A stretch of DNA of 64,000 nt from a virus, in IMG/VR virus record IMGVR_UViG_3300028400_000005, positions 1 to 64,000 of that record; one strand, 5' to 3'. Shown piece by piece: positions 23,927 through 32,442 of the stretch (the stretch's first letter is position 1; every line of letters starts with the position of its first letter). The notes under the pieces were generated by a model that ran no database searches, was not told where the DNA came from, and saw nothing but the letters and a program-made list of their open reading frames with translations. The translations under genes were made by a program, and so were the position numbers.

Positions 23927-24936
23927 GCCACCACCTCCTCAGCCTCCGGGTACTCCTCGTACAGCCGCCCGTCCAGTTCCCGGCCGGCCGCCCTGCGACC
24001 GACGCGCGACATGACGACCGGGCGGTCGAGGTCGGCCGTCCCCCCGAGCTCCACCGGGACAACCTGACCGTCCACGTCGAGCAGGAAGGGCGTCCGCGAG
24101 GGTGCCTCCCCCGGGGCGAACTCGCCCCATTGCTTGAAGAAGAAGGCGGCGCCGTACCGGTGCGCCTGGGTGCGCAGGGACCGCACCCAGGCCGGATGCA
24201 TGGGGCGCGCGCCGCGGCCGGTCTCGCCCCCCACGATCACCCAGCTCACCCGTCCCGGGAGCTGCTGGCCCGGGCGGTCCAGTCGCTCCCCGGTCAGCAC
24301 GTTGTACAGACCGCCCCCGTCCCGGTCGTCGGCCTGCACGTGGTCCAGCCACAGGCTGCCCAGCAACGGCTCGGCGCTGACGAACCGCACGAGCGGCACC
24401 GGGCTGCGGATGCTGGCCAGGTCGAGGGCCCGCTGCGCGAACTCCTGCCGCCCCACCGACACGCCGAACCAGATTGAGGCGGCCCCAATCGGCGCGACGC
24501 GGTGCTCCAGGAACTCGTCGAACCAGGTCTCCAGGATGTCCCGCATGCGCCTGGACCGCTTGGTCAGCACCATGAAGCGGTGCGGCTTCTGACCGGCGTG
24601 GACGCGGTTCGCGTTAACCTGCTCCATAGTGTTCAGGATCCGCAGGATGGTGCGCGCGGGCAGGTCCTCATGGAAGAGGTCGCCCATCGAGCAGCAAAAC
24701 ACGGCCCGGGGCGCGCGCCACCGCGCGGGGACGCTCAGGCGGTCCTCCAGGAACTGCACTTCGGTAAACGGGCGGCCGTACTGCGCCGGGGCCCCCCTCC
24801 ACTCCCCCCGCTTCCAGGCGCGGTGCCGCTTCGTATGCAGGCGCTCGGCGTAGCAATGCTTGCACTCGGTGCTGACCTTGGTGCAGCCCACCACGGGGTT
24901 CCAGGTCTCCTCCGCCCATTCGATCTTCGTTGGCAT
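23923..24936 (-). CDS. Phage Gp37/Gp68 family (DUF5131), radical-SAM-like protein
   Basis: Protein of 337 residues. It opens with IEWAEETWNPVVGCTKVSTECKHCYAE, the family signature in which C18, C25 and C28 would bind a 4Fe-4S cluster. Later conserved blocks are FCCSMGDLFHEDLP, HRFMVLTKRSRRM, IWFGVSVG, RFVSAEPLLG and WVIVGGETGRGARPMH. The family is common in phages and mobile elements and is related to radical SAM enzymes; the substrate is not established. It lies in the accessory operon read from the class A promoter at 28927. The match to the family is strong, the role open. Confidence 0.85.
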   Translation of the reverse strand: MPTKIEWAEETWNPVVGCTKVSTECKHCYAERLHTKRHRAWKRGEWRGAPAQYGRPFTEVQFLEDRLSVPARWRAPRAVFCCSMGDLFHEDLPARTILRILNTMEQVNANRVHAGQKPHRFMVLTKRSRRMRDILETWFDEFLEHRVAPIGAASIWFGVSVGRQEFAQRALDLASIRSPVPLVRFVSAEPLLGSLWLDHVQADDRDGGGLYNVLTGERLDRPGQQLPGRVSWVIVGGETGRGARPMHPAWVRSLRTQAHRYGAAFFFKQWGEFAPGEAPSRTPFLLDVDGQVVPVELGGTADLDRPVVMSRVGRRAAGRELDGRLYEEYPEAEEVVA

Positions 24937-24948
24937 GATGCCCCCCTT

Positions 24949-25203
24949 CTACCTTTCCGTCAGCGGGACCAACGCCGTGACCTTCCGGGTTTCGTAGTCC
25001 ACGTGTACGAAGTCGAGGGCGCTGAAGTGTTCCCGCACCACCTGCGCGATCCGGTCGAGAACGTCGGCCGTCGAGGCGTCGAACATGACCTGCTCGTCGT
25101 GCTCGTCCACGAGCGTGGGCACGTTCGTCACGATGAGGACGGGACCGCCGTCGGGCAGCTGCCACGCGTGCACCGTGCGCTCCTCGCGCAGGCTAGCGTG
25201 CAT
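24949..25203 (-). CDS. Small protein of unknown function
   Basis: Protein of about 84 residues from ATG 25203, overlapping the previous stop by 11 nt. It has an alternating beta/alpha pattern (VLIVTNVPTLVDEHDEQ, VLDRIAQVVREHFSALDFVHVDYE). No family recognised. The GGGAGG upstream supports this start. Confidence 0.6.
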   Translation of the reverse strand: MHASLREERTVHAWQLPDGGPVLIVTNVPTLVDEHDEQVMFDASTADVLDRIAQVVREHFSALDFVHVDYETRKVTALVPLTER

Positions 25204-25435
25204 CGCCCTGACCTCCCTCACCCGCCTCGGGAAACAGCTCCACCGTCACCACCGCGCGCATTCCGACGGCGAGCTCCCGCACCGCGCCTTCGTCCGTGGG
25301 GATGGTGGCGATCACGCGGTCGTGTTCGTCGGTCAGCACGAGCTCGGGGTCGCCGTTGCACCCCTCGATGACCTCGGACAGGCGCGCGGGGATGACGTAC
25401 GTGGTCGGGGTCGGTTTAGTCTTGGTCCTGGTCAC
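25193..25435 (-). CDS. Small protein of unknown function (GTG start)
   Basis: Protein of about 80 residues from GTG 25435 with GAGGAGC just upstream; the longer open frame is a shadow of the neighbour. It contains YVIPARLSEVIEGCNGDPELVLTDEHDRVIATIPTD, a beta-strand-rich pattern. It overlaps the preceding gene by 20 nt and the next by 11 nt, as in tightly packed phage accessory operons. Confidence 0.55.
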   Translation of the reverse strand: MTRTKTKPTPTTYVIPARLSEVIEGCNGDPELVLTDEHDRVIATIPTDEGAVRELAVGMRAVVTVELFPEAGEGGQGDAR

Positions 25436-25709
25436 GCTGCTCCTCCTCCCGCTGCATGGCGACCCGCAGGCTGCGCAGGGCCGTCTCGGTCGCGCGCATC
25501 TGGCCGTAGGTGTCCGCGGCCAGCTCGCGCGCCACCGTGAGGGCTGACTGCACCTCCGGGCCCCGGGTTCCTTCCGTGGCCGCATCGGCGACCCGGATCG
25601 CGTCGAGCGCGCGCTCGATCGCTTCCTTACCGCGCGTGCGCAGCTCCTCCTCGGCCCGCAGCAGCATGCGGTGCGCGTCGGTGAAGCTGGTCGGTTCGTG
25701 CTTGGTCAT
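25416..25709 (-). CDS. Small helical protein, unknown
   Basis: Protein of 97 residues from ATG 25709 (AAGGAGGGCAGGG upstream). It is a single long charged helical protein (HRMLLRAEEELRTRGKEAIERALDAIRVADAA, ALRSLRVAMQREEEQ), probably dimeric by coiled coil. The start lies inside the preceding HTH gene (83-nt overlap). No function assigned. Confidence 0.6.
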   Translation of the reverse strand: MTKHEPTSFTDAHRMLLRAEEELRTRGKEAIERALDAIRVADAATEGTRGPEVQSALTVARELAADTYGQMRATETALRSLRVAMQREEEQRDQDQD

Positions 25710-26781
25710 CCCTGCCCTCCTTTCTGTCGCTGCTCTTTCGGCGGCTCCGCCGCGTACGCCACTCCACGTAGGCCCGCCACGCCTCCGGGGAACAGTAGCG
25801 GACGGGCGTGGCCTTCGGGTCGTCGGGCTGACGCACGGGCACCGTCTTGTGCCCGTAACGGCGCAGCCAGTTGTGGGTAGCGCCCACGCTCCACCCGTTC
25901 CGCTCGGCCTCCTCCGACACGTGCACCCAGCCCTCCGGTGGGCGCTCGAGGATGCCCGCCTCCCACCGCTCACGCCACTCCACGTAAGCCTGCCAAGACT
26001 CCGGCGGGCAGTAGCGGGAAGGAGCGACCCGCGCATCGGGCTGGCGCGCCAGCACCGTGGGGTGCCCATACCGGCGGAGCCAGTTCTGGACCGCGCCTGC
26101 GCTCCATCCCCTCCGCTCGGCCTCTTCCGACACGTGCACCCAGCCCTCCGGTGGGCGCTCGAGGATGTCCTTGTACTCGATGATCTGGGCGGCGTCCAGC
26201 GGTGCGTACCAGTTGACGCGCCGCCCGCCCGCGCGCGGATCGGGTGCCACGCGCGCCTGAATGCCCAGCGCCTTAGCGCGCGAGAGCACCGTCCGGGTGT
26301 GCAGCCCGGTGCGGCGCGCGATGTCGGCCAGCGACAGCCACCCCTCGGGGATGGAGCGCCGTCGCAGGTACGCCTGGAACAAATCGGGCTCGAAGTACAG
26401 CCGCCCCTTGTACTTCACCGCGCGCAGCTCCCCCCGGCGCGCCGCGGCGGTCAAGGTGTCCACGTGCTGCCCCGAAAGCTCCTGGGCCCGCTGGCTGGTG
26501 AGCCAGCGGGCGGGGCGCTTGGCCACGCGGGGCACGCCGTCGTTGTCCAGGTACTCCTTGGCCACTTCGGCGCGCACGTACGCGCACTTCCCGACTTTGC
26601 GGTAGTACGGGCATCGGGTGTAGTTGCGTTCCAGGCGCCACTCGCGGAACGCCGCGTGGCTGACCCCGGCTTCACGCAGCACCCATTGGACCGGTACGAA
26701 GATCCCGCTGCGGCGCCCGCACAGATCTTCCGGCGGAGCCGGGCACGGCTTCCGGCGACCATCGGACCGGCGGTCACGCAT
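25627..26781 (-). CDS. Multi-HTH DNA-binding protein with two near-identical 70-residue repeats
   Basis: Protein of about 384 residues from ATG 26781, which overlaps the previous stop by 8 nt. It has at least four helix-turn-helix-like segments: VLREAGVSHAAFREWRLE near 35, AQELSGQHVDTLTAAARRG near 100, LADIARRTGLHTRTVLSRAKALG near 150, and then two tandem repeats (about 206-275 and 276-345). Each repeat starts ILERPPEGWVHVSEEAE and ends in YVEWR, with a MerR-like turn (GWSAGAVQNWLRRYG). A single protein with this many units could recognise an extended DNA array. The C-terminus runs 83 nt into the next gene in another frame. Confidence 0.7.
   Translation of the reverse strand: MRDRRSDGRRKPCPAPPEDLCGRRSGIFVPVQWVLREAGVSHAAFREWRLERNYTRCPYYRKVGKCAYVRAEVAKEYLDNDGVPRVAKRPARWLTSQRAQELSGQHVDTLTAAARRGELRAVKYKGRLYFEPDLFQAYLRRRSIPEGWLSLADIARRTGLHTRTVLSRAKALGIQARVAPDPRAGGRRVNWYAPLDAAQIIEYKDILERPPEGWVHVSEEAERRGWSAGAVQNWLRRYGHPTVLARQPDARVAPSRYCPPESWQAYVEWRERWEAGILERPPEGWVHVSEEAERNGWSVGATHNWLRRYGHKTVPVRQPDDPKATPVRYCSPEAWRAYVEWRTRRSRRKSSDRKEGRDDQARTDQLHRRAPHAAAGRGGAAHAR
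25750..26170 (-). repeat. Tandem 210-bp repeat inside the multi-HTH gene
   Basis: The stretch beginning at 25908 (cacgtgcacccagccctcc core) recurs exactly 210 bp further on at 26118, giving two in-frame 70-codon repeats with only scattered differences. Confidence 0.75.
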
Positions 26782-28072
26782 CGAAGAGCGGCTGCGAGCC
26801 GTCACGTCGCGCCACCTCCTCCCCCGCCTCGGCGGCCGTCACCAGGGCCTCCAGCCGGTCCAGGTCGTAGGCGTCCTCACTCGTCTTCGGGGGTATGAGG
26901 GCCGGGTCCACGGCCGCCAGCCGCCCGATCAGCTCGCGCCAGCGGGCCACGACCTTCTCGGCGGTCTGGACGGTGTGCGCGGCCATCTCCTCATCGGCAC
27001 GCTCCAGCAGCTCCTTGAGGCTGTCCGTGGCGCCGCCCGTCGCGTACGCGATCAGCCACGCACGCCCCGGGCGCTCCCGGTACGGGGTGCCCTGCGTGAC
27101 GGCGTAGTAGCGCTTGCGCCAGTCGTCGGGGTTGAACCCTCGTTCCACCCGCAGGAGCTGGGCGTCGCTGACCTCCAGACCCTCGTCTTCGTCGCCGGCG
27201 ATGAGGGTCGTCTCGCTCACGGGCGGCGGGGGTTCGAGCGTGAGCGCCTGCGCCTCCTGGGTCGCCGCCTGCACGATGGTCGAGAACACCCGGCTGGTGA
27301 GGCGCATGGCCTTCGGGTCCGGGGTGCTCATCCGCAGCCCCCAGATGGGTGCGTTGAACCGCCCACCGTCAGGGGTGGTTGTGTTCTCGATCTTGGTGTA
27401 GAGCTCGAAGGGAATGCCCGCGATGCGCCCCCGCGTGATCTGGGCCGTCTGGTTGATCATGCTCAGGATGTTCCGGGCTCCGCGCGAGCTGGTGGTGCGC
27501 AGGCGGTAGTACCCGTAGCCGTCCGGGAAAACGATCATGGGGCGGCCGTCCTCATCCCACTCGGCGAGCAGGAAGTAGACGAACGTGGCCACCTTGCACT
27601 CCCGTACGGTGCGCTCGTATTCGGGGGTGCCTTTGAGGTACACCTCCCGTTTGTTGGCCCCCCGGATCACGGTGATCTGCTTGTCGTCACCGTAGGCGGC
27701 GAGCTTGGTTGCCGTGTAGTACACGTAGCGCTGGTGAAAGAACAGCGACGGGCGGTCGAACGGAAACGTGATGATGAGCGACTTACCGCCGCGGCGCTTC
27801 AGCGCCTCCACCAGGCCTGGGGCGCGCTCCGCGCCGTGCACGATGATCTTGCCGTCGCGGGACACGCGCGGGCGGCCGTCGCCCGTGCGCTCCCCGAGGC
27901 TGATCGTCGCCATTGCGTCGAGGTGGTAAGCCACGTCCTGCACGTCCATGGCGTACTGGTCCAGGACCGTGGCGGGCTCGGGGGTGTAGGGCGGCAGCAC
28001 CAGGTCTGGCGCGCCGTCGTCCTGGGGCTCCGCCGGAACCGCGTGTACGAGCTCTCCTGCGATGGGTTTCAT
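26774..28072 (-). CDS. Conserved-type phage protein, unknown function
   Basis: Protein of 432 residues. The pattern PDGYGYYRLRTTSSRGARNILSMINQTAQITRGRIAGIPFEL (about 180-222) suggests a phage protein with a ligand-binding beta core, of the sort seen in recombination-directionality-like or single-strand-binding-like families, but the match was not firm. The C-terminal third is helical and ends in SQPLFDA, similar to sliding-clamp peptides. Ribosome site AAGGAGGAC precedes ATG 28072. It is the largest gene of the accessory operon. Confidence 0.65.
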   Translation of the reverse strand: MKPIAGELVHAVPAEPQDDGAPDLVLPPYTPEPATVLDQYAMDVQDVAYHLDAMATISLGERTGDGRPRVSRDGKIIVHGAERAPGLVEALKRRGGKSLIITFPFDRPSLFFHQRYVYYTATKLAAYGDDKQITVIRGANKREVYLKGTPEYERTVRECKVATFVYFLLAEWDEDGRPMIVFPDGYGYYRLRTTSSRGARNILSMINQTAQITRGRIAGIPFELYTKIENTTTPDGGRFNAPIWGLRMSTPDPKAMRLTSRVFSTIVQAATQEAQALTLEPPPPVSETTLIAGDEDEGLEVSDAQLLRVERGFNPDDWRKRYYAVTQGTPYRERPGRAWLIAYATGGATDSLKELLERADEEMAAHTVQTAEKVVARWRELIGRLAAVDPALIPPKTSEDAYDLDRLEALVTAAEAGEEVARRDGSQPLFDA

Positions 28073-28136
28073 ACGTCCTCCTTTCCGTTGGTCTGCGTGT
28101 GCTGGGGGTGGACGGTGGGGGCGCGGCCGGGCGGCG

Positions 28137-28487
28137 TCATGCGAGCATGCCCCGGCAACGGCGTCTCAGGCACCGCGCCAGCGACCGCAGCACCGACTCC
28201 CGGTCGCGCTGGCGGTTGGTCTTGCAGATACGCCCGTCGCGGGCCTCGGCCTCGCCGTAGTAGCCGAGCTCCGTGTCGTAGCGCACGAAGTGACGGCGGG
28301 AAAGCGCGCGCACCTCCGCCTCGTGCGGGTTGGTGCCGATCCGGGCGTCGGCGAAATCCTGCGCCAGCTCGCGCAGCTCCTCATGCGTTCCCCGGGCGCG
28401 GTAGGTCCAACCCTGTTCCGTGGACCACAGCACCAGGGTCGCGTCGTTCCGAGGGCCCGTAATGGCCCACCCGATCGCCAGACCCAT
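28137..28487 (-). CDS. Small protein of unknown function
   Basis: Protein of 116 residues from ATG 28487, sharing the A of the previous TGA. The N-terminal half has an RNase-H-like look (GLAIGWAITGPRNDATLVLW). The C-terminus is very basic (RSLARCLRRRCRG). No catalytic set was confirmed. It is coupled to the gene at 28487-28912. Confidence 0.6.
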   Translation of the reverse strand: MGLAIGWAITGPRNDATLVLWSTEQGWTYRARGTHEELRELAQDFADARIGTNPHEAEVRALSRRHFVRYDTELGYYGEAEARDGRICKTNRQRDRESVLRSLARCLRRRCRGMLA

Positions 28488-28912
28488 CACTCGACCTCCC
28501 CGAACCCGAAGTCGCGCTCCATCGTGCGGCGCTCCAGGTCCTTCTTCCATTGCTCCCAGACGTTGAGAGCGCGCTTGCGGGCCTTGGGCGCCTCGACGAA
28601 GCCCACGACCCGGATGGTGAGCAGGTCCTCCTCCGGGCGCTCGATGGCGACGCGGATGCCGCCCTGCCGCAGGCGCTCCACCAGCGCCTCGATCTGCTTC
28701 ACGCGCTCGGGGCCCTCCTCCCGGCGAACCACCAACCCGCCGGTGCTGTAGAGCATCCCCGCGTCGTGCTCCTCGAGCACATGCTCATAGGCCGCGAACT
28801 TGGCGAAACACTTCGGCCCCAGGGCCCCGATGCCGGGAATCTCCCGCCCCTGGCCCTTGAGCAAGCGCCCGCACGCGGCACAACGGTCTCCGGCTTTTCT
28901 GGGTGTCTTCAT
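28487..28912 (-). CDS. Zinc-finger-containing small protein, first gene of accessory operon
   Basis: Protein of 141 residues from ATG 28912 (GGGAGGTTGCC upstream). The N-terminal CAACGRLLKGQGREIPGIGALGPKC has the form of a DUF6011-like CxxC..C finger. The remainder is alpha/beta with no further motif. It begins the leftward accessory run controlled by the class A promoter at 28927-28961, so it is probably repressed in the lysogen. Confidence 0.65.
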   Translation of the reverse strand: MKTPRKAGDRCAACGRLLKGQGREIPGIGALGPKCFAKFAAYEHVLEEHDAGMLYSTGGLVVRREEGPERVKQIEALVERLRQGGIRVAIERPEEDLLTIRVVGFVEAPKARKRALNVWEQWKKDLERRTMERDFGFGEVE

Positions 28913-28926
28913 GGCAACCTCCCACG

Positions 28927-28961
28927 TGTCCAGTTTATCGGACACGCGAGAAAGCTGTCAA
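28927..28961 (-). promoter_or_regulatory. Class A promoter/operator of the accessory operon
   Basis: -35 TTGACA (28961-28956), 18-nt spacer, -10 TAAACT (28937-28932). The perfect palindrome TGTCC-N8-GGACA (28927-28944), extended to GTGTCC/GGACAC, covers the -10. It is the best operator copy. Confidence 0.85.
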
Positions 28962-28979
28962 GCTGTACACCCTGTCTGT

Positions 28980-30002
28980 CTACTTGCTGGCCGCGGCGAT
29001 CAGCGCCTGCAGCTTCTCCTCGAAGTCGGGGTCCGCCTCAGCGCCGCGGTCGGTCGGGGTGCCGGCGTGCGTGACCAGGATCCAGCGGCAACGGCAATGC
29101 GGGTGCAGCGGGATGGCCGCGTGTTCGACGGGGTCGCGGCGGCCGATCGGGTTCTTGCCCACCCATACGTCGAGCTTGGGGTCGCCCGGGCCTGGGTGCA
29201 CCACCGTGAACCGCCGACCATGCAGCGCCCGGCACTTGTCGCAGGCGTCCCGGGCGGCGCTCCACTCCACCAGAGCCCCCTCGGGCAGGGCGGCGATGAA
29301 GCCGGCCGAGCGGTTGCGCGCCGTCTCGGTGAGGGCGACGCGCCGCCAGTCCCGGTTGAGGACTCCGAAGCGGTCGGCAAGTGCCCGGGCCAGGTCTATG
29401 GGCTGGCGCCGGTCCTCCTCCCACGCGTAGATCGTCTGCAGGATGGCGTGCCGAGTCTGGTCGTCCAGGAAGCGCACGTGCTCGGCAGCGCGCGCCCGCG
29501 CGAACTCGATGCGCGCCGCGTGGCGCTCGCCCAGCAACCCCGTGTAGCGCTCGAGCATCACCTCGGGCCGCACTCGCAGGGCGTAACCGCCCTGCACCAA
29601 CCCGACGATGTAGCTCGCCACGGCGCGCTGCTGCGCGCGTGTCTCGAGCTTGCCCCGCCCGTACCACTCCTCGGTGATCACGCGTACGAGGTCCCGGTAA
29701 GCCTCCGGGGGCACGTCCCCGGGGGCGTAGCCGGCCAGGCGCTCCTGGAAGAGGCGCTGCGCGCGCTCAAGGGCGCGCCGGCGCGCCTCGGCCTGGCTCG
29801 CCTTGGCCAGGGTCTCGACGTGGTACGTGGACCGGATGAGGTCGGCCGGCAGGCTGGGCAGCCCGAGCACCCGGTGCAGGTCGCGGTGGACATGGTACAG
29901 GTACGTGGTCCCCAAAGCGGTCATGGACCGCTCGAGGGCTGCCACCAGCGGGTCGGGGTCCGGGCTCCAAACGTCGCGCTCGGAGGCGGCCGCGGGCCTC
30001 AT
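28980..30002 (-). CDS. SPP1 gp7 / Mu F family head morphogenesis protein
   Basis: Protein of 340 residues. The C-terminal half has the MuF-domain landmarks: ALTETARNRSAGF near 225, EWSAARDACDKCRALHGRRF near 245-262, and HAAIPLHPHCRCRW near 295. The paired cysteines and the HPHCRC box are the family hallmark. The family sits next to portal genes and is a minor head protein incorporated during procapsid assembly, sometimes ejected with DNA. Its ATG overlaps the InPase-like gene stop by 4 nt; portal, InPase and this gene form one operon. Confidence 0.88.
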   Translation of the reverse strand: MRPAAASERDVWSPDPDPLVAALERSMTALGTTYLYHVHRDLHRVLGLPSLPADLIRSTYHVETLAKASQAEARRRALERAQRLFQERLAGYAPGDVPPEAYRDLVRVITEEWYGRGKLETRAQQRAVASYIVGLVQGGYALRVRPEVMLERYTGLLGERHAARIEFARARAAEHVRFLDDQTRHAILQTIYAWEEDRRQPIDLARALADRFGVLNRDWRRVALTETARNRSAGFIAALPEGALVEWSAARDACDKCRALHGRRFTVVHPGPGDPKLDVWVGKNPIGRRDPVEHAAIPLHPHCRCRWILVTHAGTPTDRGAEADPDFEEKLQALIAAASK

Positions 30003-30577
30003 GCCTCTCCCCCATCGGGCACCCGCACCAGGCGGCCCTTGCGGGCGATCTCGACCAGCGTGCGCAGCTCCCGGCTCCGTGCCTCCGGCAGCGGCTCGCC
30101 CATGACGACGCGCCCTCGGAGCCTCCCCTCACGCGCCAGTCGGACGAAGGTCTCGGCGGGGATGCGGGTCATCCCCCCGTAGTAGCTCCGGGGGATGTGG
30201 GCGAGGTAGGCGGCCTTTGCCTCCCGTGCCGATCGGAACCCCAGCATTACCTTGTCCTCGTCGTGCTCCCCGGTGTCGGGCCGGACCTGGTGCACCACGT
30301 AGACGTAGCGCGCGTTCTCGTAGGGGCCTACGTACACGTCGAGGTGATCCGGCCGCTTCTTGCCCGGCTCGCGGTCCACGCCTTCCGTGCCGCGGATGTA
30401 GCCGTAGTCGTAGCGCATGAGGGTCTTGCCCTCACGCCCGTTTTCGTCGCGCCACGGGCGGTACTGCCCCTTCTTGGCCTCGATGCTGATCTCCAGCCCG
30501 CGCCAGCGGCGCCGGCCGGCGAGTGGGTACCCCGTCGCGTGCGCCTTGGCGAGACGCACCACCAGACGCGGCATCAT
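29999..30577 (-). CDS. Inorganic-pyrophosphatase-like (InPase) phage protein
   Basis: Protein of 192 residues. The core TLMRYDYGYIRGTEGVDRE, followed by PDHLDVYVGPYENARYVYVVHQ and DEDKVMLGFRSAREAKAAYLAH, matches the soluble-pyrophosphatase-like domain often found in polyvalent phage head proteins. The acidic residues of RPDHLDVYVGP and HDEDKVM are in the right places for metal binding. It is unusual as a stand-alone gene between portal and MuF. It may clear pyrophosphate or act on a nucleotide after injection. The gene overlaps both neighbours by 4 nt. Confidence 0.75.
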   Translation of the reverse strand: MMPRLVVRLAKAHATGYPLAGRRRWRGLEISIEAKKGQYRPWRDENGREGKTLMRYDYGYIRGTEGVDREPGKKRPDHLDVYVGPYENARYVYVVHQVRPDTGEHDEDKVMLGFRSAREAKAAYLAHIPRSYYGGMTRIPAETFVRLAREGRLRGRVVMGEPLPEARSRELRTLVEIARKGRLVRVPDGGEA

Positions 30578-32412
30578 TCGACCTCCTCCGGCCAGTCCTC
30601 GATGGCCGTCACGCTCACGGCCTTGGCGGCCAGGTCCTCATCGCCGCGGCCCGGAGCCCTGGGGACATGGTGCTCGAGGGCCCACTCCTCCTCATCGGGT
30701 GACGCGGGGCCCTCCTCTCCCCCGGCACCTTCGGGCGGCGCGCCTTCGCCCTCCTCTTCCGCCGGGGGCATACCCTCCTGCTCGGCCCCCGGCGGCACCT
30801 CGCCCCCCTGCGGCTCCGGGGGAACGCCCTGCGCCTGAGCCTGCTCCTGCTGCTCCTGCTGCAGCGCGAGCTGGTACACCGAGAGCAGCGCCGGGTTCAT
30901 GGGCGCGTTCGCCAGGATCGGCGACTCGGGCTCGGACTCGCCGCGGCTGCGGCGGAACTCGCCCAGCGTGAGCATCTTCTCCTCGTCAGCCTTGGCGAGC
31001 TGCTGGTCCTGCTCGAGCCCCGTCCAGTAGAGCTCGACCTCCGGGTCCACCGTGTACAGGATCTCGTTCAGCGTCTGCCCCAGGAACTGCAGCAGGGGCC
31101 ACAGGCCCTTGTCCTTCGAGCTCGCCAGCCGCTCCTCGGTGTCGGAGCCTGAAAGCGTTGAGGGCCGGGCCGAAAACGACTCGAAGTTGATCTCCTCCGG
31201 GTCCATCCCGTAGAGCGCCGCCTTGATCGCTACCAGGAACGTCATCCAGCGGGCAAAGTACATTTCGTTGAAGTCCTGCCCGATGGGCACGAAGCTCACG
31301 CCCGCGTTCTGCGCGTCGCTGGAGATCATCACCGGCATCCGCCAGCGGTTGCTGAGACCGGTGACGTAGGCGTCCCACTCCATGCGGAACTGCTCGATGT
31401 CCTGCTCGTTGAAGTCCCCCCAGACCGTGAGGACGCCCTTGGGGATGGAGTTATGCGTGAAGCCGCGCAGGTTGAGCGTCAGGGCGTTGACGAAGCCGGT
31501 CACGATACGGATCAGGTCCTCCGGCTCGGGCTGCCCGTACCCGAGCGCCAGGGCCTCCGAGCGCGGCCGCCTGACGCGGTAGAGCAGGTCGTCGTGCGTG
31601 TACCACGCCTGGACGCGCCCCTCGTGCGCCAGGATCGCCACGACCTCGGTAGGGTCGGGGATGTCCAGGCCGTACCGCTGGTGCAGGCTGGGCGGCTCGC
31701 GGTCCGTGGCGCCGTAGTTGGGGTCCACCAGGTAGACCATCCCGCCGTCCACATGCACCCAGCCGTGCGTGCGACCCGACGGGGTGGGGATCAGCTCGAC
31801 CGGTGCCGCGTCGAGCGTGAGGGAGTCCTGAAGGTGTTTCGAGGTCCAGTCCCAGAGGTTGTCGCGCCGCAGCGCGCGGCGCTTGCGGGGGTCGAACTCC
31901 GCCCCCGCGTTGAGGACGTACTGCTCGAGCCACGAAATCCGCGCACGGTCTTCTGGGGTGGTCTTGCGGTGCCGGTCGCGGAAACGGATGCGGTACCCCG
32001 GCTTCCACTCTTGCAGCGAGGGGCGCAGGAAGCGCTGGACCTGCGAAATGCGGGTCCAGATCACGCTTTTCAGGACCGGGTCCTCGCGTACGATGCTGCG
32101 CAGCTGCGGCCAGTCCAGGCCCACGGGGCGCACCAGCCACACCGTGCGCGCGTTGGGGTCCTCGAGGTCGAGGGACACCCGCGCCATGCGCTGCAGTTTC
32201 TGGCCGGGGATCTCCTTCGGGGCGAAGGCCTGCGCCCACCGCATGACCTCGTTTACGGGTACAGCTTTCGCCATGGGGGCAAGCTCTCGGGCAGCCGCCG
32301 CAACGGCCTCGGCGCGTTCGTCGGCGGGCGCGTCCGGGGTCGCGGCCACGCGGGCCGCGCCCAGGTACTCCTTCGTGGGGTCGTACAGGCGGCGCGCCTT
32401 GGGCTTCTTCAT
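30574..32412 (-). CDS. Portal protein
   Basis: Protein of about 612 residues from ATG 32412, 7 nt after a TAGGGT -10 (a GTG three codons earlier is possible). The fold follows phage portals: helical wing, PVGLDWPQLRSIVREDPVLKSVIWTRISQVQRFL near 95, stem region, and a C-terminal clip/barrel with AALYGMDPEEINFES near 385. The last 110 residues are a low-complexity acidic Glu/Pro/Gln tail. It forms the dodecameric DNA channel and terminase docking site. It heads the operon portal-InPase-MuF. Confidence 0.87.
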   Translation of the reverse strand: MKKPKARRLYDPTKEYLGAARVAATPDAPADERAEAVAAAARELAPMAKAVPVNEVMRWAQAFAPKEIPGQKLQRMARVSLDLEDPNARTVWLVRPVGLDWPQLRSIVREDPVLKSVIWTRISQVQRFLRPSLQEWKPGYRIRFRDRHRKTTPEDRARISWLEQYVLNAGAEFDPRKRRALRRDNLWDWTSKHLQDSLTLDAAPVELIPTPSGRTHGWVHVDGGMVYLVDPNYGATDREPPSLHQRYGLDIPDPTEVVAILAHEGRVQAWYTHDDLLYRVRRPRSEALALGYGQPEPEDLIRIVTGFVNALTLNLRGFTHNSIPKGVLTVWGDFNEQDIEQFRMEWDAYVTGLSNRWRMPVMISSDAQNAGVSFVPIGQDFNEMYFARWMTFLVAIKAALYGMDPEEINFESFSARPSTLSGSDTEERLASSKDKGLWPLLQFLGQTLNEILYTVDPEVELYWTGLEQDQQLAKADEEKMLTLGEFRRSRGESEPESPILANAPMNPALLSVYQLALQQEQQEQAQAQGVPPEPQGGEVPPGAEQEGMPPAEEEGEGAPPEGAGGEEGPASPDEEEWALEHHVPRAPGRGDEDLAAKAVSVTAIEDWPEEVE

Positions 32413-32419
32413 ACCGGAC

Positions 32420-32441
32420 ACCCTAGGTGCTGCGGCCGTCG
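32420..32441 (-). promoter_or_regulatory. Class B (late) promoter for the portal operon
   Basis: The minus strand has GACGG, spacer, TAGGGT (32425-32420), then GTCCGGT and ATG 32412 (7-nt gap). Confidence 0.55.
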
Positions 32442-32442
32442 G

